17,181 nt of DNA from Gymnopilus junonius (Eukaryota > Basidiomycota > Agaricomycetes > Agaricales > Galerinaceae), in NCBI GenBank assembly GCA_015501075.1, contig JADNYJ010000646.1, positions 1 through 17,181 of the forward strand, read 5' to 3'. Made by a program: the position numbers and the translations under genes. The notes beneath the pieces are model-generated. The model worked only from the letters and a program-made list of their open reading frames with translations, made no database searches and was not told the origin of the DNA. This document shows, in pieces, positions 1-8,076 of the stretch. Within the stretch, counting starts at the first letter, position 1. Every line of letters starts with the position of its first letter.

Positions 1-700
1 TCACACCCTGCACCTGCCAATGTGGAGCCACAACCAGACGAGCATCCACGATGCAGTCGTAGATGCCAGGGTGAGTGGCAAGAGGTGATGGAGAGACGAG
101 AAGCATGAGGACGAGGAGAGGGAGAGGCCATGGAGAAGACAGCGCAAAATGGTGGTGGAAGCAGAGGACCGCCGTCGAGGTGCATTGGCACCCACGGAGC
201 TCAGGATATACTGTTAAAGTCATTTGTTAGCATAGAAAAGGAGGGGAAGAGAGGACTTACCAGAGCCGCATGAGCAGCCATGACCGCCACATCATGATGT
301 GGGCCATGCGGTGATCAGCCATCAATGGGCTAGGTGGCATGCATGCCAGCGTGGAAGGTGGAGGTGGAGTCCGAGTGGGCACAGTTGAGGTGTCGAGATG
401 GAAGGAGGAGGCAGAAGGAGGCAGTGACGAGGGTGAGAGTATCCCACAAAATGAGTAGTTAATAAGAAAGGGGAGGACACACGTACCTAGGCCAGCAACG
501 TTGGATGAAGCGGTGGTGGCAGCTGCCATGTCACGATGTGCATGTCGCGGTTCCAAGCATTGCCAACCAACTGGCATCCACGGGTCGACGTGGATGCCAG
601 AGGCAGTGGCGAGAGGTCAAGGTGAGCGGAAGGGGCAGAGAGATGAGAAGGGGGAGTGGAGGTGACAGTATAAAGACAAGACTTAGAGAAGTTCGAACTT
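1..700. repeat. Diverged repeat copies, no convincing gene
   Basis: Three related segments can be aligned by eye. The block around 30-90 resembles 563-630 (both carry a GCATCCACG ... GATGCCAG ... GTGGC-AGAGG pattern). The block around 268-310 resembles 510-555 (GCAGC..CCATG ... CATGATGTG ... GCGGT). Read on the minus strand, several blocks are followed by splice-donor-like sites (GTACGT near 487, GTAAGT near 258). A GCTAAC branch-like motif and an AACAG acceptor lie just after the second donor, at about 213-232. This could be exon duplication in a decayed minus-strand gene or copies of a dispersed repeat. The open frames here (60-110 codons) have low-complexity composition and match no family I know. 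Coding status is unsupported. Confidence 0.4.
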
Positions 701-725
701 CTGTTGATTTCTGTCATGTGACATA

Positions 726-771
726 TGGGAAAGTGCAAATGCAAAGTCGACTTTGCGTTTGCACTTTCCCA
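726..771. repeat. 46-nt near-perfect palindrome
   Basis: The two 23-nt arms meet at a GTC/GAC centre between 748 and 749. Only one pair fails (T740 against G757, a wobble in RNA). The left arm begins TGGGAAAGTGCAAA and the right arm ends TTTGCACTTTCCCA. The structure could extrude as a cruciform in DNA or fold as a loopless hairpin in RNA. It sits in gene-poor repetitive DNA and is followed at once by a second palindrome. It may be the core or end of a small transposable element. No function is shown. Confidence 0.85.
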
Positions 772-782
772 CCTCTCCTTAT

Positions 783-840
783 TCAACAAACGCGATCATG
801 TGTCGCATTCCACAATGCGATGCTGAATCGTGTTTATTGA
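783..840. repeat. 58-nt imperfect palindrome next to the first
   Basis: The outer arms 783-796 and 827-840 pair with one mismatch and one wobble. The inner arms TCGCATT (803-809) and AATGCGA (814-820) pair perfectly around a 4-nt loop. A short unpaired stretch separates the two stems. Only 11 nt lie between this structure and the palindrome at 726-771, so the two form a double hairpin of about 115 nt. Confidence 0.75.
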
Positions 841-1300
841 GAGGAGGAATTGACGCGCCTTGATGCATTCGGGGTGAGAGGTCAGCCAGACCCAGCTGGC
901 CGGCAAACCCCGAGATGCGATCAATGGTCTGTGCATCGTTGATGGAGCCCCACTCCTCTCTTCCTCTCCATCACCTCCCCTCTTCCTCTTCCTCTTCCTC
1001 CTCCTCCTCCTCCTCTGTTCTTGCCCCTCCCTCCAACGAGGATGTGGGCTCCTTCAAGCTGGGCATGGGGTAGGCTTCACATAGGGGGACCCATGGTGTG
1101 GGAGGCCCAACAGGTGCATACAAGGGCATACACGTGTTCCGCACGTGTACACTCTTTTTCTTTTGATATCTTTTCTTGATTCATATTCTACTAACAAACC
1201 TTTGTTTCTTTTTCTTAGATTTGATTATATGTTGGCCCTAGCACCTCCTCTGCCCTCCTCACCATGCAATAGTGAGATGGGCGTGGATATTTCCCTTTCC
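841..1300 (+). other. Non-coding stretch with pyrimidine microsatellite and intron-like signals
   Basis: From about 955 to 1016 the plus strand is almost pure C/T, with TTCCTC units running into (TCC)n. At 1189-1195 there is a perfect TACTAAC branch-site consensus. A T-rich tract and a CTTAG acceptor ending at 1218 follow, and GTGTAC at 1145 or GTGCAT near 1111 could be donors. This looks like a fungal intron, but I could not find credible coding sequence on either side. It may be a relic of a gene or chance. Confidence 0.3.
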
Positions 1301-1319
1301 TTGTGACAACCCCACCCCC

Positions 1320-1872
1320 CATCTCCCTCGCATGGAAGAGTGAGTCGGAGGTGGGTTACTTCACCTCTCCAACCCAGCCCAGGGCCATTGCCATTGCCAT
1401 CGCTACCTCCCCACCTCCTTGTCACTTGGGAAGACGAGCAGGAGGTGTGGTGAGGATAGTGGACTCTCCCCGCCCTCCCTCTGCTGCCAGCGCCCAATGC
1501 CACCTCCCTCGCATTGAAGAGCGAGTCGGAGGTGGCTCGTCTACCTTTCTGGTAGGCAGTGGCCATCGTCGTCACTGCCATCACTGCTGCCCACCCTTCC
1601 TCGCTTGTCACAGCAAGCTGAAGGTGTGGGTTGCTTGCTGCGGGTTATGCCCAGCTGCCCCCCTGCTCCTGGCTCATTCGTGGAGGATGAGCTGGGGTTG
1701 TAGCTGGTGCCGTCGCACCCCGCTACCGCCAGCCTATGCCATTGACCTTGCCGTGGCTCCACCCTCTCACTATGTGCGAGTTCAGGGTAGATGCCTGCGG
1801 CATTGCGTCACGGCTGATGCACCACGTCCCTCATCTGTAAGACTGAGTCAAATGTGGGCATCTTGGATCGTG
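1320..1872. repeat. Diverged direct repeats, about 180-bp period
   Basis: The segment at 1320-1353 recurs at 1500-1533 with about 31 of 34 positions identical (CTCCCTCGCAT..GAAGAG.GAG core). Weaker similarity continues downstream, including a CTTGTCAC block and AGGTGTGG near 1420-1450 and 1608-1630. A third, weaker match begins near 1827 (CTCATCTGTAAGACTGAGTC). This suggests an old tandem duplication. The long plus-strand open frame that overlaps it (1303-2175) has the Pro/Ser/Arg-rich composition expected of an accidental frame in GC-rich DNA. Confidence 0.5.
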
Positions 1873-2277
1873 GCTGCCATGACGACGGTTCACGGCCGTA
1901 TCCCCCCTTGCTTGCGAATGCAGGCAGGAGGGTGGGGGTGTGTCCCGTGGTCAATGGTACGAGGCTCTGACTGCCCTGCTCATGCAAGGTGTCGAGCTGG
2001 TCAATGGCTGTGGATACGAAGGCCCCTTTCCCTTACCAGCACCCCTCTTCCTGTCCCTGCAACACAGATTTTGCTCCTGTTGCCTTTCCTTTTCTTTTTT
2101 GTAGTCTACAGCTCATGTATATACAGTAGTCTACTAACTTATAAACTAATACAATTTATTTCTATGCTTATTTGACTGAATTTAAGACAAGCAAAGCAGT
2201 GGGGAAGGGCTGTCAGAGGTGGCCAGAGAGGGACTCAGACCAGCTGAGAGAACAACAGGGAGCCTCAGAGTTGCTGT
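1873..2277. other. No gene or structured element recognised
   Basis: GC-rich sequence passes into a T-rich stretch at about 2065-2175. I see no coding region with family similarity and no clear repeat unit. The stretch adjoins the truncated end of the retrotransposon. Confidence 0.4.
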
Positions 2278-2308
2278 AGCACGGCCGTGCTTTCGGATCA
2301 GTGGAGAG

Positions 2309-3097
2309 CTAAAACATGTTTTCCTGATGGATAGTGTTCTTGAGTTCTTTGTGTAATTCATCTAGATCAACAACAAAATCGTGAGCATGAGTGGAGGTGA
2401 GGTCGCGTTCGGGGTGGATAGCCATGTTAGGGTGGTAACCTTTATTAGTGAAGAATGGTGAAATGCCGGTAGTAGCACTAGGAGCATTGTTGTAAGCAAA
2501 CTCTGCAAGAGGTAATAGACTTGACCAATTATCTTGCTGATAGTTGCAATAAATTCGGAGGTATTGCTCTAGTGTCTGATTAGTGCATTCAGTCTGGCCA
2601 TTGCCTTCAGGATGGTATCCAGAAGTGAAATGGAGTTTCATGTCGAGTGCTTTTCCTAAGGATCAGAAGAAGCAGGAGATGAATTCAGGTCCATGGTCAG
2701 AGGTGACGTGTTTGGGGATGCCATGCTTGGAGAACACATGAATGACAAAAAGCATGGCAAGGTCTTCGGAGGTGCAAGCAGAGGTGGTCGGAATGAATAT
2801 AGCTTGCTTGGTGAGTCAGTCAACAATGACTAGGATTGCATTGTGTCCATTGGACATCAGAAGGATTTCGATAAAGTCCATTGATATTGAATTCCAGGGA
2901 CATTCAGGGATTGGGAGCTGTTTGAGCAATCCATAGGGTTTGTGTCATTGAGGTTTGGAATGCATACATGTTGTACACAATTTGCAATACTTCTTCATGA
3001 AGTCTCATAGTCCGGGCCAGGTGTATTCATGAAGGATAAGACTAGTCATCTTATTTTGTCCAGGGTGTCCAGCGAGGATATGATCATGCTTGTGTCA
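2309..3097 (-). pseudogene. Integrase, truncated and with stops
   Basis: This is the retroviral-type integrase of the Gypsy element. The zinc-binding H2C2 module begins just after the TGA at 3095-3097 (KHDHILAGHPGQNK, then CKLCTTC). The catalytic DDE triad is visible: Asp in SMDFI (codon about 2876-2878), Asp in TSDHG (2696-2698) and Glu in GNGQTE (2588-2590). TGA codons break the frame at 3095, 3005, 2945, 2816 and 2663, and a TAG at 2309. One of these stands where VDRLTK is normally found. About ten recognisable residues follow the TAG, then similarity ends near 2285. The C-terminal DNA-binding or chromo-like region is therefore missing. No active enzyme can be made. Confidence 0.9.
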
Positions 3098-3600
3098 GAG
3101 GATGTGGAGTTGGAGGTCGGATGCATCAGGAATGTAGATGCATGATTCATGACAGAGGTAACCATCTGGATCAAGGGACCAGTGTGGTTTTGGTTCCTTC
3201 ATGTGAGCAAGGTAAACCGGGTCAGAGGCATTGGACAGTCCAAATGGCATAACGTTCCATTCAAATGATCCATAGCATGTTCGGAATGCTGTTTTCCATT
3301 CGTCACCTTCCACTATGTGGACTAGGTGATAGGCACATTGGAGGTTGATAGCCATATAGATGCATGCTTTACCAGCAGTGGACAGGAGGTCAGAGATGAG
3401 TGGAAGTGGATATCAGTCTTTCTTCATGATCTTGTTTAATCCTCTAAAGTCAATGCAAAGTCATAGTGATCCATCCTTTTTGCGAATGAAAAGGATCGGA
3501 GCACCATGTGGAGAGGTTGAAGGTTGAATGAAACTGATTCGGAGGTGCTCGTTGATAAATTCTCAGAGGGATTGAAGTTCAGATTGCAAAAGGGAGTACA
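3098..3600 (-). pseudogene. Reverse transcriptase fragment with internal deletion
   Basis: In the same frame as integrase, the minus strand encodes the fingers and early palm of a Ty3/Gypsy reverse transcriptase: SPHGAPILF, then a DFRGLNKI block, then YPLPLI, then [10 protein letters not shown] and VMPFGLSNA. After SNA (about 3225-3233) it runs directly, in frame, into the linker that normally precedes the integrase zinc finger (PVYLAHM...). The catalytic YxDD motif, the rest of the palm and thumb, and RNase H are absent. TGA codons interrupt at 3563, 3461 and 3413, where the family has Arg in LREF, LRLC and DRYP. The deletion preserved the reading frame. Confidence 0.85.
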
Positions 3601-4490
3601 TATTTCCAACAGGAGGGGAAGTGCCAGGTTCGAGATTAATCTTGAGGTCGTAAGGTCGATGGGGTGTGAGCGTGTCAGCTTTAGATTTACTGAAGACATC
3701 CACAAAGTCATGGTATTCAGGAGAAATACTAGACAGATCAGGCACTTCATCAGAGACAGAAGCAGCATGAGCAGAGATGGCAGGATCGGAGAGGTGAACT
3801 GTGAAACTTTGAGCACCAGGTAACTTGCATGCTCTTGCAAAAGCAGCTGCATTGATTAGCGAGATGCGAGGTGCATCAGAAGATGCTACAGAGGTCGGAG
3901 GTGTCAGAGGTGTAACCATAGGAGTTGGCAGAGGAAGCAGAGGGGTCAGAGGTTCCAATAATGGAGGTGTAGGCAGCAGAGCTGGCCTATGGGATGATGT
4001 CGGAGCTGGGTTGTCAAGTAGTTCAGAACGGAAGTTGATACAGCCCAATTTCCAGTCAATCAACAGATTGTAGTGGAAGAGCCAGTTATATCCTAGAACC
4101 AGAACACAGGAGGAGTCCAGCGAGGTTATGAAAAAGTCAATAGTAATAGTTTCACTAGAGGGGAATGTAATTGGGATGGAGAGGGTTTCAGTAATCATGT
4201 TGCCATAGGAGCCATCAATCAGTTTGAGCTTAACTGGATCGATTGGAGAAGGGAGTAAATTATTAGAACAGATAAAATGGGTATCAACAAAACAATGGCT
4301 AGAGCCAGAGTCAATTAATGTTTCAATTAACATTAGTGACTTAAGGTCAGGTCAGAGCAGAGATGTTAATGAGAGTCAGAGAGAGTCAGGGTCAGAAAGA
4401 GCAGATGCATTGAGCCTTACTTCCTTCATATGCACACAGCCAGTGTCAATGCGATCCCCAGTGTGTGCAAAGGGATGAGGACCGCTGACT
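3601..4490 (-). pseudogene. Gypsy pol N-terminus: aspartic protease and linker
   Basis: The pol frame enters beside the gag stop and shows a retropepsin-type active site, ETLIDSGSSHCFVD, near 4290-4330. A hydrophobic VLVLGYNWL segment follows, which is the usual second conserved block. After a long Pro/Ser/Leu-rich linker (about 3800-4030) comes the stretch that leads into reverse transcriptase (SPEYHDFVDVFSKSKADTL). TGA codons lie upstream of the active site at 4376-4378 and 4352-4354. The frame is -1 relative to gag. Plus-strand open frames over this region are antisense shadows. Confidence 0.85.
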
Positions 4491-5333
4491 ATTTTTTTGA
4501 ATCCTCAGTGCTGGGATTTGAAACTTTGGCAGCACGTGCTTTTGCCTTGGAGGTGGAGGAAGTGGACTTCAGACACTCACTAGCTCGGTGTCCAAGTGAC
4601 CCACAGAAGAGGCAGAGCTTGTTGTTGAAGCAGCATTTGCATTCTTCAGTGGTCAGCTTGCCATCCTTGCCAAGTTTGTCAGAGATGGAGTTGGAGGTTT
4701 TCGAGCTGGAGGAGTTGCCCAAGTTGTTCTTGTGGTTGGAAGAGAATTGCGAGGACTTATTGTTGTTGTTGTTGTTATTGCCGTGGTTGTGGTTTGAACA
4801 TTTGTCGGAGGACTTGTCAGAGGTATGATCAGATGGTTTGTTGGAGGACCTTTGCACATTCTTGTCCTGTCAGGGCTTCTCGCGGATGCATTCCCAGTAA
4901 CAAGTGTTGATATCCTGGGCAAGCTCTCGAAGGTCTTCGAGAGTTTGTGGCTTGCCATGGCTAGCCATAACATCCTTGATGCATTCTGCCAGACTGGAGT
5001 AGTAGCGGTGTCAGAGAGCGACACTGTCCCAGTGTGAGCGAATAGACAAGCACTTGAACTCGATGTTGTACTTGATGATCCTTTGGTTCTCAGGCATCTT
5101 CAAGTTTTCGAGGGCTACAGCAGTGTTGGAGGTCAGATCGAATGGACCAAATTCAGACTTCAGCATGCCAATAAAGGCTTGCCAGTTGTCCATCCATGGT
5201 TTAATAGTTGTTGAGTCCAGTATTGCAGGCTCAAAAAATTCTATTGCAAGGCTGCGAAGATAGGAGAGGGCAAACGTAACCTTGTCTTCATCAGCGGTGT
5301 AGGCACAGTTGTTTCAGAAGTAAAGGTTACACT
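4489..5333 (-). pseudogene. Gag, 3' half, with zinc knuckle
   Basis: This part covers the capsid-like region (DNWQAFIGMLKSEFG, LENLKMPENQ, EFKCLSIRSHWD, then LEDLRELAQDINTCYWEC). An Asn/Ser/Lys-rich tail follows, with a poly-Asn run from a TTG-type triplet repeat near 4760-4780. The tail carries one CCHC zinc knuckle (CLFCGSLGHRASEC, C-x2-C-x4-H-x4-C, about 4573-4614), the nucleic-acid binding motif of retroelement nucleocapsids. TGA codons break it at 5314-5316, 5011-5013 and 4870-4872. The frame ends at a TAG (4489-4491) directly after seven A residues, with pol continuing in the -1 frame. It joins the 5' half across the inserted element at 5342-5914. Confidence 0.85.
4492..4498 (-). promoter_or_regulatory. 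A7 candidate -1 frameshift site at gag-pol junction
   Basis: On the minus strand the gag frame reads TCA AAA AAA TAG. This is the classic A_AAA_AAA slippery heptamer in register, with the stop immediately after it. A one-base backward slip continues into the protease frame. Downstream, GCACACA and TGTGTGC (7-bp stem, starting about 23 nt after the run) could form a stimulatory hairpin. Alternatively the frame change is a decay-era indel in a homopolymer. Intact family copies would decide. Confidence 0.45.
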
Positions 5334-5922
5334 GTAAAATACAGTGTTGTATTCTAAGGGGTTATTAACCCCAAATTTTTTTCTTAAGCCTTAAGTCTTA
5401 AAAATCACCCTTAATTAAGGCTTGATTCTAAGGTGTTATTAATGGTTCAGCTAAAAATAGCAACTCAGCTTAATGTCGAGGTTTTGACTTCCATTGACTA
5501 GTTTCTTCAACTTTCTTGGGACTCCTCCACTCAATTCAATGTCTGAATAGATGTATTGTTTGCAGAACCCATATCATTGACTCAGAGCCATAGGAGATTG
5601 AGCATACAAAGGGCCTCTAAGCATGCATCTCACCTATGCAGATATAATACTCAACCAGAATGACCTATAAAATCAAACTTGAAAGGTCCCTGAGATACAA
5701 ATATTTGCTAGGAGATACTATCCAACAATCATTCCATCAGAGCCTCAAAATATTCCTTGACAAGGCAGTCAATTGTTGATCAATTGTATTAAGTAATGCT
5801 GATGTTAAGGGTTAATTAGGGCTTATCTTCATCTTGGATTGATTCTAAGTCTTAACCTTAATATGTTATTAAGCCTTAAACATTAATAATGTTTAAGCCT
5901 TAGGTATAACACTGGTAAAATA
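5334..5922. mobile_element. hAT-like MITE nested in gag, 8-bp target duplication
   Basis: The inserted element spans 5342-5914 (573 bp). It is flanked by perfect 8-bp direct repeats GTAAAATA at 5334-5341 and 5915-5922. Its ends are inverted: the left begins CAGTGTTGTATTCTAAGG and the right, read inward on the minus strand, begins CAGTGTTATACCTAAGG. An 8-bp duplication with CAGTG-type ends is the hallmark of the hAT superfamily. Both ends carry subterminal hairpins (5358-5372 and 5875-5897) and repeated CCTTAA / TTAAGG motifs. No transposase frame is visible, so it is non-autonomous. Removing it with one duplication copy restores the gag frame exactly (581 bp removed). Confidence 0.92.
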
Positions 5923-6377
5923 AAACCGTTGAGTTTCCAGGTGTCAGAGCCATTGAAGGTGTCGGGCTCACAGGCTTTGGTCTTGGTAACCTTAGGGCTA
6001 TCGCGACACCTGAGCTCTTTGGTCATGAGCATCATAGCTTCAGTGAGATTTGGAGTGGGGTTGTGGTTGGAGTTGTGATTGGAGTGATTGGAGTGATTGG
6101 AGTGATTGGAGTGGTGGGGGTCAAAATCATCACCATCATCATCGGGGTCAGGTTCACCACCAGGGGAACCAGGAGCAGGAGGTGGCAATGGGTTGGGACT
6201 GGTTTGTCTTGTTGATGAGGGTCCCGAGGGTAAGGGAGTCAGGGTGCTGAGGTGGGACAGAGGTTGTGTGTTTGGACGGTCAGGGTAGTCTCTAACATTC
6301 TGAATCATGATGGTGTGGGATTCATTCTGTCCAGCTGCACAGGAGTTGGCAGTAGTACGGGATGTTGTAGTGGCCAT
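5923..6377 (-). pseudogene. Gag, 5' half
   Basis: The start ATG at 6375-6377 opens a frame rich in Ser, Thr and Pro. An acidic stretch (GEPDPDDDGDDFD) follows, then four His-Ser-Asn units encoded by a 9-bp tandem repeat (6077-6112). It then enters the conserved gag sequence EPDTFNGSDTWKLNGFIL and is cut by the hAT-like element. It is the N-terminal part of the retrotransposon structural protein. No stop codon interrupts this half before the insertion. Confidence 0.8.
6077..6112 (+). repeat. 9-bp tandem repeat, four copies, in gag
   Basis: Four exact copies of GATTGGAGT occur on the plus strand. Read on the minus strand they encode repeated His-Ser-Asn in the gag N-terminal region. The 9-bp period keeps the gag frame. 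Confidence 0.9.
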
Positions 6378-6790
6378 GGTCAGGAGTCCAGAAGTGGTAT
6401 GAGTTCATATATACTGTTAAGTTCTTGATGAAGGGAAGGCAGAGGGGATCCACATCGGAGCTATGTTGGAGTTGGTCTTAGCATAATGTATGTAGATGCA
6501 GGGTTGAGACTTCAGCTTCAATGTGTGTGTTGTGCTCTGTTGTCTGGACATTGTCTCAAATTTTGGAGTCAGATCGGAATGAGAGAGCAGAGTAGAGAGC
6601 GTGGATTGATTAATGAACAATATATGAACTGAGGTACCTAATAATAGTTCTAAGGTTTTTATACTATGGAGGAAACTAAGCGGAGACCATACATGTACTA
6701 GTGAGCAGGCAGACATGTAAGTTATTCTGCACTACTCGGAGTTGCCTAGCTACATGTAATCTAAGTGTCTACATGTTCTGGGACTTGTAG
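6378..6790 (-). repeat. Retrotransposon leader and probable LTR
   Basis: This is minus-strand DNA upstream of gag. It has a good TATA box (TATAAAAA, minus strand, 6656-6663) followed by a pyrimidine-rich stretch suited to a transcription start. No partner LTR exists in the window, so the ends of the LTR cannot be set. I could not assign a primer binding site with confidence. Three ACATGTA-type motifs recur between 6690 and 6775. Confidence 0.45.
6656..6663 (-). promoter_or_regulatory. TATA box of the retrotransposon promoter
   Basis: TATAAAAACC on the minus strand lies about 280 bp upstream of the gag ATG in LTR-like sequence. It is the best TATA match near the element and would drive genomic RNA synthesis. 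Confidence 0.5.
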
Positions 6791-6907
6791 TATTTTGGGG
6801 GGATCATGAGGTTGGAGTTCATATAGTCAGAGATCGGAGTTGGTCGGAGGCACATATATAACAAATATAAGTACAACACAGTCAGGTAGAGTCCTCCAGA
6901 AAAGTTC

Positions 6908-7162
6908 CTACAGTGGGGGCAGCAAGGAGTGAGTGCAGAAAGCAAGGGTGAAATGAACTTGCCAGTCATCCTTGAGATGTGTCTTGGAGAGACAGGCTGA
7001 GAAGAGGAGAAAAGGTGAGGTTTCGGCCTGAGCCAGAAACCAGGAAGGCGCATCACTGCTGGCACGTGATGGATAGGCTGCACGCTTTGTGTTCGCACCT
7101 CGCTGCCCAGTGCGACCACTGGATTTGAATAAAGTTCCTTTAAACTTATCTAAAATACTCAT
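6908..7162 (-). CDS. Unrecognised small open frame (doubtful)
   Basis: An 84-codon frame starts MSILDKFKGTLFKSSGRTGQ and is followed by a hydrophilic, fairly normal-looking stretch to about residue 48. The last third (SPFLLFSACLSK onward) could be intron read-through: a GTTCATTT donor near 6959 and a CTGTAG acceptor near 6909 would bound a 51-nt intron. I recognise no family. It could be the 5' exon of a gene cut off when the retrotransposon landed beside it, or a chance frame. Coding status is uncertain. Confidence 0.2.
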   Translation of the reverse strand: MSILDKFKGTLFKSSGRTGQRGANTKRAAYPSRASSDAPSWFLAQAETSPFLLFSACLSKTHLKDDWQVHFTLAFCTHSLLPPL

Positions 7163-8076
7163 CAAAATAATGTGTTGAAATGGCCTTGTCTGAATTTGAA
7201 GCTTAGATTGGAATTTGCCTGTCCATTATTCTAATTTTTTTTTACCCCTTCATCACCAAATTCCTTGCTAAATAGGTCAAATTCCTGTATCTGTGCATTT
7301 CCTTACACATTTGATGTCTGAGTCCAAGATAATTTCATTTTAATTATTGTACCATAAGGAAAAAGTTAATCGCACTGCAAAAAAGAAAGTCGCAGATGCA
7401 AGCCATCCTCCCTAAATCACCGGCGCCCTATATGCCAATTAGGGGCCCGGAATTCCGGGAACCGTGGTAACCGTACCATACCATATTTGGTTAGGATCGC
7501 GGTTTCGCACAGTTGGTAACCAGAACGTACCATGCTAGACCTTAAACACATTGCGGCAGATAAGTCATACTTATGCCGAGGGATTTACAGGGGGCTTGGG
7601 CAGGTGCCGAGCATGCCGAGAGTCACGTGCTCGTGACCTGCAATCGAGGGCAGACGCGTCGCGTTCGAGCACCTGGGTGTTCTCCAAAGTCGAGAGAACT
7701 TGCAGGCACGGCTTTCCCCAGCTCGATCGGGATGGACACCGAGGGCAGATTGATGGGACTGATGCGCTGGGTGGCCCAAAAATAGCCCACTTCTCAGCCC
7801 ATCACTTGGCAGCGGGATACGTCTTCGGCAGCCGTCTTCGGTCTCATCTCGAGCTCTGTTCCCTCCCTCCCTTGCTTAAACACATCTTATGTACCATAAT
7901 AATTACACAGAAATACAGAAACATGTACTAAATATATTACAATGGGAATAGACAGTGGCAGTGGCCTTTTCAATGCAGTTGAACTAGGTACTGCTTCTGC
8001 AGGCTGCAATTTGAGCTGGTTCAAGTCAATAAGTATTCCTTTTGGTGGACATAAGTTCAATAAGTAGCTTATCTGG
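7163..8076. other. Gene-poor stretch with small palindromes and repeats
   Basis: There is no convincing gene. Structures seen are a perfect 14-bp palindrome CCCGGAATTCCGGG at 7446-7459; two related direct repeats with GTGGTAACC...GTACCAT at 7465-7484 and 7513-7533; a hairpin GTCACG/CGTGAC at 7622-7637; and a 12-bp direct repeat TGAGCTGGTTCA near 8012 and 8125. The GTACC-rich patch resembles subterminal repeats of DNA transposons but no complete element can be drawn. The 126-codon plus frame at 7551-7931 looks accidental. Confidence 0.4.

Larger units (their letters stand above)
2278..6790 (-). mobile_element. Decayed Ty3/Gypsy LTR retrotransposon
   Basis: Read on the minus strand from high to low coordinates, the order is leader/LTR-like DNA, gag, protease, partial reverse transcriptase, integrase. 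Integrase after reverse transcriptase is the Ty3/Gypsy (Metaviridae-type) order. The element is dead for several visible reasons. Gag is interrupted by a 573-bp insertion. At least 13 in-frame TGA codons lie in gag and pol. An internal deletion removes the YxDD part of reverse transcriptase and all of RNase H. The integrase C-terminal end and the downstream LTR are missing. No second LTR was found, so the boundaries are approximate: the low end is set where integrase similarity fades (about 2278-2290), the high end by LTR-like sequence. CpG is scarce compared with the genes to the right. Confidence 0.85.

Noticed and set aside
207..218. 12-bp match ATATACTGTTAA shared with 6409-6420
   Set aside because: It is short, flanking similarity is weak, and at 207-218 it may be part of an intron acceptor; not enough to call a second LTR.
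1303..2175. 290-codon plus-strand open frame
   Set aside because: It overlaps diverged direct repeats, is Pro/Ser/Arg/Cys-rich with no domain, and its length is easily explained by high GC content.
3436..4828. Several open frames on the plus strand and in other minus frames across the retrotransposon
   Set aside because: They are shadows of gag and pol; the recognisable protease, reverse transcriptase and zinc knuckle are in the minus frames annotated.
2663..5316. TGA recoding (tryptophan or selenocysteine code)
   Set aside because: The TGAs occur only in the retroelement and at arginine-type positions, while the flanking genes use TGA as a normal stop (for example 8633-8635 and 12437-12439). 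Deamination explains them better.
7551..7931. 126-codon plus-strand open frame
   Set aside because: It has no family similarity, an Arg-rich accidental composition and no intron or promoter support; it overlaps another frame of similar quality.
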